This document shows, in pieces, positions 12,141 through 25,300 of a DNA stretch of 64,000 nucleotides. The notes below the pieces were generated by a model, which was not told the origin of the DNA, searched no databases, and saw only the letters and a list, made by a program, of their open reading frames with translations. How positions within the stretch are numbered: position 1 is the first letter of the stretch; each line of letters begins with the position of its first letter. Position numbers and translations under genes: made by a program. Source of the DNA: Diorhabda sublineata (taxonomy: Eukaryota > Arthropoda > Insecta > Coleoptera > Chrysomelidae); assembly GCF_026230105.1 (NCBI RefSeq), contig NC_079477.1:1555001-1619000 (forward strand), read 5' to 3'.

Positions 12141-15100
12141 TTTAAATCAAATTGACAAAACGTCTAACTTGATTGACTTAAGAATAATAATAAAGAACGC
12201 GGTATTGAAGGTATATATTTATAATTAGATTTATAATAAAATTTATTTTATATACAAGCGAGATAGTTTATTAATTATAATCTTCAGTGTCACACGTTTA
12301 ACAATTGATAACCAGGCGTACAGCCTTGGGCCAATAACAAAATTGAATTTTATCACATTCGATTGCCGCTTATTAGCATATATGTCAACGATAAAAATAA
12401 ATACTTATTTTCTTGCTAATTATCATCATTTAAGGCTCATATTTATACAGTGTGTTGATAATATATTCCATTATTTCGAAAATGTCACAACATAAACATT
12501 TTACATAATTATCTAGTCTATAGTTGTTATGAAGTTGAAATAGAAATATTTTGACGTACTTAACCACAATTCTATTTGTCGTAATGTCTAAACCAATCGT
12601 TTAGAATGCTTAGAAATTGATAAATACAGGGCGATGTGCTTTTTTGTTCGTTTTTTATTTATTTAGAAGTTGATATTGTTGATTAATTGTTGTGAGAAAA
12701 GAAAATAACGGCAAGTTTTTGTACATCTAATTAATTTAACCAAAAAATTTACGATGTATTGTATCATCTTTGCAAATAACGTTAAATCGTTATCTTTATA
12801 TCAAGGTTATCTGGAGATGATTTATATATTTAGCCTAATTGTAAGGGTAATAAAATGAATAACAAATTCTTATTCAAATAAAACTAGTTGATAATACACA
12901 GATTACAATTTGAGATACTTAAACCATACGTAATAAATATTAAATTTTTATAATTAAAATATATACCGGGCGTCTCAATCTAGGTCATAAATGAGAATGG
13001 GATTGGAAAATTTAAAAAAATATATTTTTATTCAGCGGTGTTGGTACATTTTGATAGAATATTTGTAAAAACAACTATTGATGTATTCCATAATCAAAAA
13101 TTAATCTTTCTTTACATTTACAACAAAAAAAAAATTATTTCCAAGAATATCTTACGTGTTTATTTATAGCTTTGTTTTATTAGGAACGAGTTTATCTTTA
13201 TCTATAGTAAACATTTGAATTTATTGCTGTTACATATAATATAATACGCTTATGAAATGTTCCGTGTGATAAAGTTAATGAAACGATGTATGACTCCGTT
13301 ATTAATTTTTTTTATCACGAGGTTGTACATTTCCTTTCTCGAATCATTCATAAATTAAAAATTCCTACTCGATACATTGCAAGGTGACAGAAATGACAGA
13401 TGAAAGTCGGAAGAAAAAATCATAGAGTAGAACTGACACGAAGATGCGTTTAACAACAGAACCTAAACTAATGACATACGACGTTAAAAACAGGTCTCTG
13501 AAGACTACGAATAGAGCTTACGGTTAATTCTTAGCGCAAGGCAATACTAACAAACTAAAAAACAGGCCGAACAGCCGTGGCAGCTGAGGCTTTGTCAACC
13601 TTAAGGAAAAGAAGAAAGTTGACTTTGAAAATATACATAAAATGTCATATTTCTTAACGAATTAATCAATTCATAATTCAAAAATGTATATAGTGTAAAC
13701 CGAAAACAAATAATTTTTTTAATCAATATAGCAAACAAATATCAAGTTATAAGTTATGTTTGTAATGTTATTTTTGTTATATGACTATATAATTTACGTG
13801 ACACACCTTGTATGACTCTTTACATCTTCTTTTTTTTATATTAACTTTCTAGAAAATCTTTTCAAATCCCACATAGACAAATGACCTTTTATCTTGTAAT
13901 TAGATTTGTGTCTGCGACTTAAGTTTACTCCGAAGCTGTTAATTTGAAATGTAAATAAAAATTGAGATGCATCATGTGAAAATTAGGTAGTACTAAGTAT
14001 GTTGGTAGCAAACACACATAATTATCATACGACAGAGTTGTAATAAGCCCAATTGCAACAGAAACTATTAATAGTAAATCTTTTTTCTTCTTCTATCTTA
14101 TTGTTATCTTTGTATTTTGTGTTGTTTTTTTTTATTATTAAGTTGTTTGCATTAAATATGTTATAAACTATCTTAATATATCATTTTTATAAATAATTAA
14201 GTTCAGTTGATTTTTATCACGAATTACAGTTCAAAACTCGGTAGATTAATATTCTGAATACGATCCTGTGTATGTAGAGTTGATTCGAAACTGTTTTCTC
14301 AAAGTACTTCTCGTATTTTGTCATTTAATGTTGAGTTTGCTTCGGTGTTGAAACGAAAAACAAAAGAAAAGAAATCGAATGGTAAAGTTTTTTTATTTAT
14401 TTCATTTGACATATTTTGAAAACTTTAAAATGATCGCCCAAGTTGTTAAATACGTAGTTTAAATCGACCACAAAGTTATCCAGTGTTGATATATTCGATA
14501 ATTCTTTTTTTTTTCAGTACCAACAAGCATAAAACAGTTTTCTAACCTATAAAGTATATTTTTTATTTCAGGCAATCAATCATTTAGGATTTGAGAGGGG
14601 TTAATGTTTAAAAAAAATTCGGGAATGAAGAGAGCTATCCGTCGACAGTATATATTTTACACTGTCATGGAGTTGCTCTCTTTATAAACGAATTTGATAT
14701 CAACAGATCGAATTTTATACAAGGAAAATGAATCATAAAAGTAAGTACGCCATTTTGGACGATTGCTATCCAAGTTTCAACATAGACAAATAAAAATAAA
14801 TAGTTATAAGGCCAATTGTAATTTATTTTTGATCTACCAGAATGTATGACGCATCAATTCGATGTTTTGACAATTCAAACTCGTTTCCGTTTGAATTGAC
14901 GCATGACAGTTCGCATTTTCGAGGTTAGAAAATCTACGATTGGTTCAATTCAAATACACCTGACAAACAAATGACGATGTACCATTCGGTATTGACAGTT
15001 CTAACTGTCTGCGGACTCAAGATTATTAAGTTTTGTGTTTTTAATTAATAGAATTGTTTATCACATGACAAAAGACTAATTAAAAGTCTATATCAAGAGT

Positions 15101-15802
15101 TTCGTAAAAGAAACACCTGATAATGATCTAATAAACTCATAAACCGATCCCCATAAAACGTATTTGAAATTAAAGTACATATTGGAATGATAAACAATCT
15201 TATCAGTTATTGTCGCTTGAAAAATTTTATTAGAACGATATTATAGATTGAAACATTTGAAAATGTACAGTGAGTTATTCAAATATTGTAAAAGTTTTTC
15301 AAAATTGAAGAAATACACGTAACAACATGGCGGATTTTCGATGCCAGTGCCCTCGATGGTAGTTGGCGGAATTAATCTGTTTTCGCGGTTCATTTGAATT
15401 TACACGTTCCGATTTAGCACGATAAAAAAATACTTCGATTGCAATTTGTAAAATAACTTAATTTAAAATTACAATCTGACTGTATGCTGACATATTCTTA
15501 ATTCAAACCGATTTCAACAAGTAATCATAATTATAAACTATATTTTTGATAATATTACCTACCGAAATATGAAAAAAATGTAGCGGGACATCAGAATTCG
15601 ATGACGAATGACATATTGACATTGACAGTAGTGACACATTACACTAGCGTCATGATTGGTGGTAAAACTAAATTTGTGTTGCCGAAATTTACATATAAGT
15701 TGACGTTCTTTTTGGTATGTTGTGTGGTTGACACATTTTTCTTCTATTACAATCTACTTTGCTTTCCTGGAAAGCCAAATATTGGTGGAGGGCTGGGGTT
15801 TG

Positions 15803-18718
15803 TCATTACAAATCGATCCTATGTATGCTACAAAAGTTATTCGGGGTCAAAGGTCAATATTTGAGGTTTTTTGGATTTTACTCGAAAACGGTGAGTTTTA
15901 TCAGAAAAAACTTTAAACAAAATTTGTAGATCTTGAAGTTCTTTACAAAAATGGTTTCTATGATTTTTTTTCTAAGTGCCACCATTCCTGAGATATCGTA
16001 CTTTTTTGGATATTTTTGAAAGTTAAACATTTACATGACGCACAGGGCTGAAAATTCATTATTTGGCCCGCGAGTTTATACTTTTTTTATGAGTTTACGT
16101 CCCTAGGGACGAAATTACGTACTTTATCTTTACAAATCGATTCTATGTATGCTACAAAAGTTATTCGGGGTCAAAGGTTAATATTTGAGTTTTTTTGGAT
16201 TTTCCTCATAAACGGTTTGTTTTATCAAAAAAAACTTCAAACAAAATTTGTAGATCTTGAAGTTCTTTACAAAAATGGTTTCTATGATTTTTTTTCTTAG
16301 TGCCACCATTCCTGAGATATCGTACTTTTTTGGAGATTTTTGAAAGTTATACATTTACATGACGCACAGGGCTGAAAATTCATTATTTGGCTCGCGTAAT
16401 TTATACTTTTTTTGTGGGTTCACGTCCTTAGGGACGAAATTACGTACTTTATCATTACAAATCGATTCTATGTATGCTACAAAAGTTATTCGGGGTCAAA
16501 GGTTAATATTTGAGGTTTTTTGGATTTTCCTCATAAACGGTTTGTTTTATAAAAAAAAACTTGAAACAAAATTTGTAGATCTTGAAGTTCTTTACAAAAA
16601 TGATTTCTATGATTTTTTTTCTAAGTGCCACCATTCCTGAAATATCGTACTTTTTTGGAGATTTTTGAAAGTTATACATTTACATGACGCACAGGGCTGA
16701 AAATTCATTATTTGGCCCGCGAGTTTATACTTTTTTTATGAGTTTACGTCCCTAGGGACGAAATTGCGTACTTTATCATTACAAATCGATTCTATGTATG
16801 CTACAAAAGTTATTCGGGGTCAAAGGTTAATATTTGAGGTTTTTTGGATTTTCCTCATAAACGGTTTGTTTTATAAAAAAAAACTTGAAACAAAATTTGT
16901 AGATCTTGAAGTTCTTTACAAAAATGGTTTCTATGATTTTTTTTCTAAGTGCCAACATTCCTGAGATATCGTACTTTTTTGGAATTTTTGAAAATTGAAC
17001 ATTTACATGACGCACAGGGCTGACAATTCATTATTTGGCCCGCGTAATTTATACTTTTTTTATAGGTTTACGTCCCTAGGGACGAAATGACGTACTTTAT
17101 CATTACAAATCGATTCTATGTATGCTACAAAAGTTATTCGGGGTCAAAGGTCAATATTTGAGGTTTTTTGGATTTTTCTCGAAAACAGTGAGTTTTATCA
17201 AAAAAAATTTTAAACAAAATTTGTAGATCTTGAAGTTCTTTACAAAAATGGTTTCTATGATTTTTTTTCTAAGTGCCACCATTCCTGAGATATCGTACTT
17301 TTTTGGAATTTTTGAAAATTGAACATTTACATGACGCACAGGGCTGACAATTCATTATTTGGCCCGCGTAATTTATACTTTTTTTATAGGTTTACGTCCC
17401 TAGGGACGAAATGACGTACTTTATCATTACAAATCGATTCTATGTATGCTACAAAAGTTATTCGGGGTCAAACGTCAATATTTGAGGTTTTTTGGATTTT
17501 TCTCGAAAACAGTGAGTTTTATCAAAAAAAATTTTAAACAAAATTTGTAGATCTTGAAGTTCTTTACAAAAATGGTTTCTATGATTTTTTTTCTAAGTGC
17601 CACCATTCTTGAGATATCGTACTTTTTTGGATATTTTTGAAAGCTAAATATTTACATCACGCACAAGGCTGAAAATTCATTATTTGGCTCGCGAGTTTAT
17701 ACTTTTTTCATGAGTTTACGTCCCTAGGGACGAAATGACGTACTTTATCATTACAAATCGATTCTATGTATGCTACAAAAGTTATTCGGGGTCAAAGGTT
17801 AATATTTGAGGTTTTTTGGATTTTCCTCATAAACGGTTTGTTTTATCAAAAAAAACTTGAAACAAAATTTGTAGATCTTGAAGTTCTTTACAAAAATGGT
17901 TTCTATGATTTTTTTCTTAAGTGCCACCATTCTTGAGATATCGTACTTTTTTGGAGATTTTTGAAAGTTATACATTTACATGACGCACAGGGCTGACAAT
18001 TCATTATTTGGCCCGCGTAATTTATACTTTTTTTATAGGTTTACGTCCCTAGGGACGAAATGACGTACTTTATCATTACAAATCGATTCTATGTATGCTA
18101 CAAAAGTTATTCGGGGTCAAAGGTTAATATTTGAGGTTTTTTGGATTTTACTCGAAAACGGTGAGTTTTATCAAAAAAAACTTGAAACAAAATTTGTAGA
18201 TCTTGAAGTTCTTTACAAAAATGATTTCTATGATTTTTTTTCTAAGTGCCACCATTCCTGAAATATCGTACTTTTTTGGAGATTTTTGAAAGTTATACAT
18301 TTACATGACGCACAGGGCTGAAAATTCATTATTTGGCCCGCGAGTTTATACTTTTTTTATGAGTTTACGTCCCTAGGGACGAAATTACGTACTTTATCAT
18401 TACAAATCGATTCTATGTATGCTACAAAAGTTATTCGGGGTCAAAGGTTAATATTTGAGGTTTTTTGGATTTTACTCGAAAACGGTGAGTTTTATCAAAA
18501 AAAACTTCAAACAAAATTTGTAGATCTTGAAGTTCTTTACAAAAATGGTTTCTATGATTTTTTTTCTAAGTGCCACCATTCTTGAGATATCGTACTTTTT
18601 TGGAGATTTTTGAAAGTTATACATTTACATGACGCACAGGGCTGAAAATTCATTATTTGGCCCGCGTAATTTATACTTTTTTTATGGGTTTACGTCCCTA
18701 GGGACGAAAATACGTATT
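15803..18718 (+). repeat. Satellite A: about nine monomers of 324 bp
   Basis: The marker TTACAAATCGATTCTATG recurs about every 324 bp from about 15806 to 18401. Monomers differ mainly by point changes and 1-2 bp indels. Almost every monomer carries the palindrome CGTCCCTAGGGACG and the string TGACGCACAGGGCTGA. The period is divisible by three, so weak open frames of 60-90 codons repeat on both strands. They begin and end inside the repeat and look like by-products. The array has no similarity to the 341-bp satellite beyond short AT-rich motifs. Confidence 0.95.
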
Positions 18719-19399
18719 TTCGAGCGAATTATTTTTCACCATACAAAATAATGAAAAAGAAAGTACGTTTTGAAGATAGAAAAATATCCATAACGCCTTG
18801 GACGAAAATGGGGATCAATTGAGGAAAATTCACGTGAAAAATCCGAAAGCGAGTTTTTGGAAAAGGCAAATATTCATTTGAATATTCATCATTTTTATTT
18901 CTTCGCATTTTTGTAGAGGTAAATTACCCCGAATCGTCATTTAATTCATGAATAAATCGAATACGATAAAAAAACTTCTCTTCCCTGTATATTTTTGAAA
19001 ATAGCAACGAAAATATATTAAGACTCTTGTTCTTATTAAATTCTTTGGGATGTGGAGTTTCTACATAAAAAAAAGTTTCAGTTTTCCGCCTGAAGGATTC
19101 CGCAGCGGTTGTTCAAAGTGGACTTTTACGAACCGTGACAAATCGTCACGTGTTTGCTCGTCGGTGCTTAATTCACGCTTCCATTTTGTCCATTTTACAT
19201 ACTTATGTCTCCGAGCTTCTGCTTAACAAGTTAATTTATATACTGCATACAGGGAGAATCTAAATCCGGAAAGTTTTGTGGTAAATTACAATTGATGAAC
19301 CAGATCAAAGCACAGAGACTAAAATGCTTCCAGCGTAGACAAATTCAATGGAGAATTGGTGGTCTATACCACTCAGACGATCGAGACAGAATTAGGAGC

Positions 19400-19640
19400 A
19401 ATTCGCTCAATGTCATGGTCTCCGGACTGAATTTATCGGGGCTCTGATTGCTCGAAGGTACATCGATGAAGTTCTTCTAGAAACTTTGATCCCATTTGCT
19501 TCATTTGTTGGTGAAAAATTCATTTTGATACGGGATGATTCTCGTCCAAATACCACCAGAATTGTTAACAATTATTTGGAGGAAGCGGGAATCACAGTTT
19601 CGGACTGGCCCGCACGAAATGAATTTCCCATTTAGAGTGA
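19400..19640 (+). mobile_element. Tc1-like transposase fragment
   Basis: The frame from about 19420 reads RRYIDEVLLETLIPF, then DDSRPNTTRIVNNYLEE, then ITVSDWPARNEFPI before a stop. These align with the Tc1 blocks RYxDEILxPxVIPF, HDNARPHxAxxVxxYL and MDWPARSPDLNPIE. The catalytic DNARPH block has decayed to DDSRPN. The N-terminal part is not recognisable. Confidence 0.75.
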
Positions 19641-19930
19641 AAAACTCTGCACTTACTATCAACTTTACGTTTCTGTGTTTCACAATCAGTATTTCGCGGT
19701 ACAATTAAAATCCTTCTTCGATTACTCGACTCAACTGACTCACGTCGCGCCTACGCACTCGTTTTATATGGTTGAGGAAGATTCTAGTCTAGAATCGAAA
19801 CGCGTTGAGGATTTTGTAGTTGTCGATAAAAATAATAAGATTTTTCCGTTTGCTAGTAAGAGATGGCGATAATGTCTTTATATAGGCCCTTGAAATTACT
19901 TATAAATATTTGTAGATTTGAGAGTACGAG

Positions 19931-20062
19931 TATTTGAAACATCGAATGAAATCTAAAAGCTCTAAAAAACATTATTCTTCTTTTTGTGGCACATTGCGAT
20001 CGCGGGCCTTATTGATACGACGCGGGGGCCGAAAACGGCCCGCGGGCCTTATTTTTAACATG
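19931..20062 (+). repeat. Left copy of a direct repeat flanking satellite B array 1
   Basis: A 132-bp segment ending in a GC-rich core (GATCGCGGGCC, then ACGGCCCGCGGGCC) that contrasts with its AT-rich surroundings. It recurs in the same orientation at 21889-22023. Confidence 0.85.
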
Positions 20063-20066
20063 ACTA

Positions 20067-21888
20067 GATAGAGAATTGAATTTTATGAAGAAAATGTAGA
20101 ATAACGTTTTTTATTTAACTTAATAGTTTCTGAGTTATTCGCGATTGAAAATTTAGAAAAAAAAACACGTTTTTCAACATTTTTTCGTGAAAAACTCGAA
20201 AATTACGCATTTTCTCGAAAAAATTATTCTTATCAAAATTGAAGTTTATAAAAAAACAAAGAAATTGATCATTTTGAATCGAATTTTTCAAATAATATTC
20301 AGCAACTTATGAGTCACTGAAAATCTATTTTTTCTTTTTCAGAAATTTATGCAGAAGTTTGAATTCAAATAACGGAAAAACTATCAATTTTTCGTAAAAA
20401 ACTGTAATAAACATTTTTAAAGTACTTTTTCAGACCTTTAAAATGAGCTTTCACAAAACCGTTTAGCATGAAAATTAAGCGAGTTATGACGAAAATTAAA
20501 AAAAAACACGTTTTTCAACATTTTTTCGTGAAAAACTCGAAAATTACGCATTTTCTCGAAAAAATTATTCTTATCAAAATTGAAGTTTATAAAAAAACAA
20601 AGAAATTGATCATTTTGAATCGAATTTTTCAAATAATATTCAGCAACTTATGAGTCACTGAAAATCTATTTTTTCTTTTTCAGAAATTTATGCAGAAGTT
20701 TGAATTCAAATAACGGAAAAACTATCAATTTTTCGTAAAAAACTGTAATAAACATTTTTAAAGTACTTTTTCAGACCTTTAAAATGAGCTTTCACAAAAC
20801 CGTTTAGCATGAAAATTAAGCGAGTTATGACGAAAATTAAAAAAAAACACGTTTTTCAACATTTTTTCGTGAAAAACTCGAAAATTACGCATTTTCTCGA
20901 AAAAATTATTCTTATCAAAATTGAAGTTTATAAAAAAACAAAGAAATTGATCATTTTGAATCGAATTTTTCAAATAATATTTAGCAACTTATGAGTCACT
21001 GAAAATCAATTTTTTCTTTTTCGTAAATTTATGCGGAAGTTTGAGCTCGAATAACGGAAAAACTATCAATTTTTCGTAAAAAACTGTAATAAACATTTTT
21101 AAAGTACTTTTTCAGACCTTTAAAATGAGTTCTTACAAAACCGCCTGCCATGAAAATTGAGCGAGTTATGACGAAAATTAAAAAAAAAAACACGTTTTTC
21201 AACATTTTTTCGTGAAAAACTCGAAAATTACGCATTTTCTGGAAAAAATTATTCTTATCAAAATTGAAGCTTATAAAAAAACAAAGAAATTGATCATTTT
21301 GAATCGAATTTTTCAAATAATATTCAGCAACTTATGAGTCACTGAAAATCTATTTTTTCTTTTTCAGAAATTTATGCAGAAGTTTGATTTCAAATAACGG
21401 AAAAACTATCAATTTTTCGTAAAAAACTGTAATAAACATTTTTAAAGTACTTTTTCAGACCTTTAAAATGAGTTTTTACAAAACCGCCTGCCATGAAAAT
21501 TAAGCGAGTTATGACGAAAATTTAAAAAAAACACGTTTTTCAACATTTTTTCGTGAAAAACTCGAAAATTACGCATTTTCTCGAAAAAATTATTCTTATC
21601 AAAATTGAAGTTTATAAAAAAACAAAGAAATTGATCATTTTGAATCGAATTTTTCAAATAATATTCAGCAACTTATGAGTCACTGAAAATCAATTTTTTC
21701 TTTTTCGTAAATTTATGCGGAAGTTTGAGCTCGAATAACGGAAAAACTATCAATTTTTCGTAAAAATTTGTGATGAACATTTTTAAAGTACTTTTTAAGA
21801 CCTTTAAAATGAGCTTTCACAAAACCGTTTAGCATGAAAATTAAGCGAGTTGTGACGAAAATTAAAAAAAAAAAACACGTTTTTCAAC
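20067..21888 (+). repeat. Satellite B, array 1: leader plus five monomers of about 341 bp
   Basis: A non-repeated leader of about 100 bp (GATAGAGAATTGAATTTTAT onward) precedes the monomers. They are marked by GCGAGTTATGACGAAAATT at about 20479, 20820, 21161 and 21503, with a variant at about 21844. Each contains TTTTTCGTGAAAAACTCGAA and ACTTATGAGTCACTGAAAAT. The last monomer differs from the others, with ATTTGTGATGAACATT where internal ones have ACTGTAATAAACATT. Same family as 27985-31135. Confidence 0.95.
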
Positions 21889-22023
21889 GTATTTAAAACA
21901 TCGAATAAAATGTAACAGCTCTAAAAAACATTATTCTTCTTTTTGTGGTACATTGCGATCGCGGGCCTTATTGATAAGACGCGGGGACCAAAAACGGCCC
22001 GCGGGCCATATTTTTAACATTAC
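21889..22023 (+). repeat. Right copy of the direct repeat flanking satellite B array 1
   Basis: The segment matches 19931-20062 over its whole length with scattered substitutions, and includes the same GC-rich core near 21956-22007. Confidence 0.85.
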
Positions 22024-22362
22024 TTCCATACAGTTTTTGCGGGATGATTAAAGGAGGTATGTCAGACGTATTTGTTTATAATTTTTTCTTTAGTTTGTAA
22101 TTTTTTTGTAAATAATCAATAAAAATTATCAACTTTTAGTAGATTTTGTTTAAATAACCTATAAACTAACCAATTACCACCATAAATTAAAATATTTAAC
22201 ATAATTATAATACCAAATTCAAGCGTTTAGTTTTTTTTTTGGTTGTTGTATCATTGTAGCGGATTTTTCAAAATAATTTTTCCTTTTAAATATTCCCTAT
22301 TAACCAATTAGTATTCCGACTATTTTTTTTTTCGAAAATAACAAAGCGTATCGATCGGAAAG

Positions 22363-22368
22363 TTTATT
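22363..22368 (-). terminator. Possible polyadenylation signal for DRC7
   Basis: TTTATT on plus gives AATAAA on minus only about 15 bp past the stop. That is close but possible for a compact 3' end. Confidence 0.35.
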
Positions 22369-22382
22369 ATATACCAGTCGAA

Positions 22383-25300
22383 TCATTTTTTCCTTCTCCT
22401 ATACAATACTTTCAACATCGGGTGATGGAACAGATAATTGGCCATCACTTGGTATCGCACAGAAGCTAATTCTTTATGCCGATTCAATCTTATTTGCAAC
22501 GCCTTCATTACCAACATTATATTGTTGACTTCCGCGAAATAATCGGCTTCTTCTTGCGGCGTCAAAACGTCGTGGGTAGCCGTATAATACAATTTTTTCG
22601 CTTGCAATTTATCGCTCATTTTCTCGAATTGCTTTTGCATCACATTCGCTCGATTAACCAACAATTCTTTGAACTCCCGCAGACAGCAATCTCTTGCTTC
22701 TTTGGCTTGCGAGAAAGTCAAACGAGGAGGTCCACCTAAATACAATATTCTTGTGAGTATTGTTAGAAAATTGGGTCGAAATCACCCTAAACGTTTTTTT
22801 ACCTAATTTAGCTAAATAGGGAGCGAAATAATCGACGTCTTCCTCAATTTCTTTCTCTTTATAAACCCGCGCTTGTTCTTCTTTATCGAGCATGGCTTGT
22901 CTATATTCGGCGTTCTGTTCTATGTTGAATAAGGGCACGTCTAGTTTAGAAAACGCCATTTCCCTAGCCCTTATAAGTAAAAATTCGGATATTTGAGCCT
23001 CCACCTACGGTAAAAATATGGAAATAATCAAAATATTCGTGTACAAATTACGAAACTAACCTCTCTTATATTGTTTATGACTTTTTCTTCTTCTTTTAAT
23101 TGTTCTTCGAACATCAAATAAAGCGTCAATTGTCTGGGACGTTTCACACCGATTTCCGCTTGGTAACCGTACGTCATATCCGGATCGAAAACCATTTCTT
23201 CGCCAATATCAGACAGCGGAGGTTTCATAAAAACCCTCGTAGATGCCGTTACATTATTTTTACCGTAATGGAATTTTATCCTGATTTCTCTACCAACTAT
23301 AGCGAATTCTCTAGACGCTATATCTTCGTGAGACGGTTTGCTTTCGTCTCTTTCGTATTTTTGGATAACTTTCAAAATTGGCCGTCTATAGGACGGACCT
23401 GATTTGGCAACTGGATCCTCTCCGGTGTCATATGTCACTTGTCTGTAGTAGAGCCTGTCGTCTCTGTCTTTATAGTGTTCCGTTATTTTGTTGGGTTCGA
23501 CTTCGATTTTATGTAAAGCGTCGTAACGTCCTAAAATATATTTTAAAATACTCGAATTTTTAATTTTTTCAACTTTATACTAGAAAAAACGCAAAAAAAA
23601 ACGATACAAAATGAGAGTTATAAGCAGGAGATTTGGTTAACCTCAAAAGTCTATTTATAACAACAAAACTATACATTATCGACTGAATTAATCCAAATTA
23701 ATCAGTTTAATTGAATATTTAATCAGAAAACGACAAAAAAAAGTGTTTCAATCGATTTTTAAAGAGTTTCTATGAAAAATTAAACGAATCTAATCTCCGG
23801 TGTCAAATGTCACTTGTCTATAGCAACGTCTGTCATCTCTGTCTTTATAGTGTTCCGTTATTTTGTTGGGTTCGACTTCGATTTTATGTAAAGCGTCGTA
23901 ACGTCCTAAACGATATTTTAAAATACTCGAATTTTTAATTTTTTCAACTTTATACTAGAAAAAAGCGCCAAAAAAAAAAAAGATACAAAATGAGAGTTAT
24001 AAGCAGGAGATTTGGTTAACCTCAAAAGTCTATTTATAACAACAAAACTATACATTATCGACTGAATTAATCCAAATTAATCAGTTTAATTGAAGATTTA
24101 ATCAGAAAACGACAAAAAAAAAGTGTTTCAATCGATTTTTAAAGAGTTTCTATGAAAAATTAAACGAATCTAATCTCCGGTGTCAAATGTCACTTGTCTA
24201 TAGCAACGTCTGTCATCTCTGTCTTTATAGTGTTCCGTTATTTTGTTGGGTTCGACTTCGATTTTATGTAAAGCGTCGTAACGTCCTAAACGATATTTTA
24301 AAATACTCGAATTTTTAATTTTTTCAACTTTATACTAGAAAAAACGCAAAAAAAAAACGATACAAAATGAGAGTTATAAGCAGGAGATTTGGTTAACCTC
24401 AAAAGTCTATTTATAACAACAAAACTATACATTATCGACTGAATTAATCCAAATTAATCAGTTTAATTGAAGATTTAATCAGAAAACGACAAAAAAAAGT
24501 GTTTCAATCGATTTTTAAAGAGTTTCTATGAAAAATTAAACGAATCTAATCTCCGGTGTCAAATGTCACTTGTCTATAGCAACGTCTGTCATCTCTGTCT
24601 TTATAGTGTTCCGTTATTTTGTTGGGTTCGACTTCGATTTTATGTAAAGCGTCGTAACGTCCTAAACGATATTTTAAAATACTCGAATTTTTAATTTTTT
24701 CAACTTTATACTAGAAAAAACGCCAAAAAAAAAAAAGATACAAAATGAGAGTTATAAGCAGGAGATTTGGTTAACCTCAAAAGTCTATTTATAACAACAA
24801 AACTATACATTATCGACTGAATTAATCCAAATTAATCAGTTTAATTGAAGATTTAATCAGAAAACGACAAAAAAAAAGTGTTTCAATCGATTTTTAAAGA
24901 GTTTCTATGAAAAATTAAACGAATCTAATCTCCGGTGTCAAATGTCACTTGTCTATAGCAACGTCTGTCATCTCTGTCTTTATAGTGTTCCGTTATTTTG
25001 TTGGGTTCGACTTCGATTTTATGTAAAGCGTCGTAACGTCCTAAACGATATTTTAAAATACTCGAATTTTTAATTTTTTCAACTTTATACTAGAAAAAAC
25101 GCCAAAAAAAAAAAAGATACAAAATGAGAGTTATAAGCAGGAGATTTGGTTAACCTCAAAAGTCTATTTATAACAACAAAACTATACATTATCGACTGAA
25201 TTAATCCAAATTAATCAGTTTAATTGAAGATTTAATCAGAAAACGACAAAAAAAAGTGTTTCAATCGATTTTTAAAGAGTTTCTATGAAAAATTAAACGA

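Larger units (their letters stand above)
7719..15802. other. Gene-poor region upstream of HIBADH
   Basis: About 8 kb with no open frame that resembles a protein. It holds two degenerate repeat blocks (8613-9290 and 11222-12140, listed separately). The stretch 10690-10990 is richer in GC and CpG than its surroundings and could be a promoter or untranslated first exon, but nothing proves it. A 10-bp inverted repeat (CAATTCAAAC / GTTTGAATTG) lies at 14871-14898. Otherwise the sequence is plain AT-rich DNA. Confidence 0.4.

Noticed and set aside
14625..14690. Hairpin with AGAGAGC/GCTCTCT and GACAGT/ACTGTC arms as an RNA gene
   Set aside because: The arms are short and interrupted by an 8-bp mismatch. 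There is not enough to call a precursor RNA.
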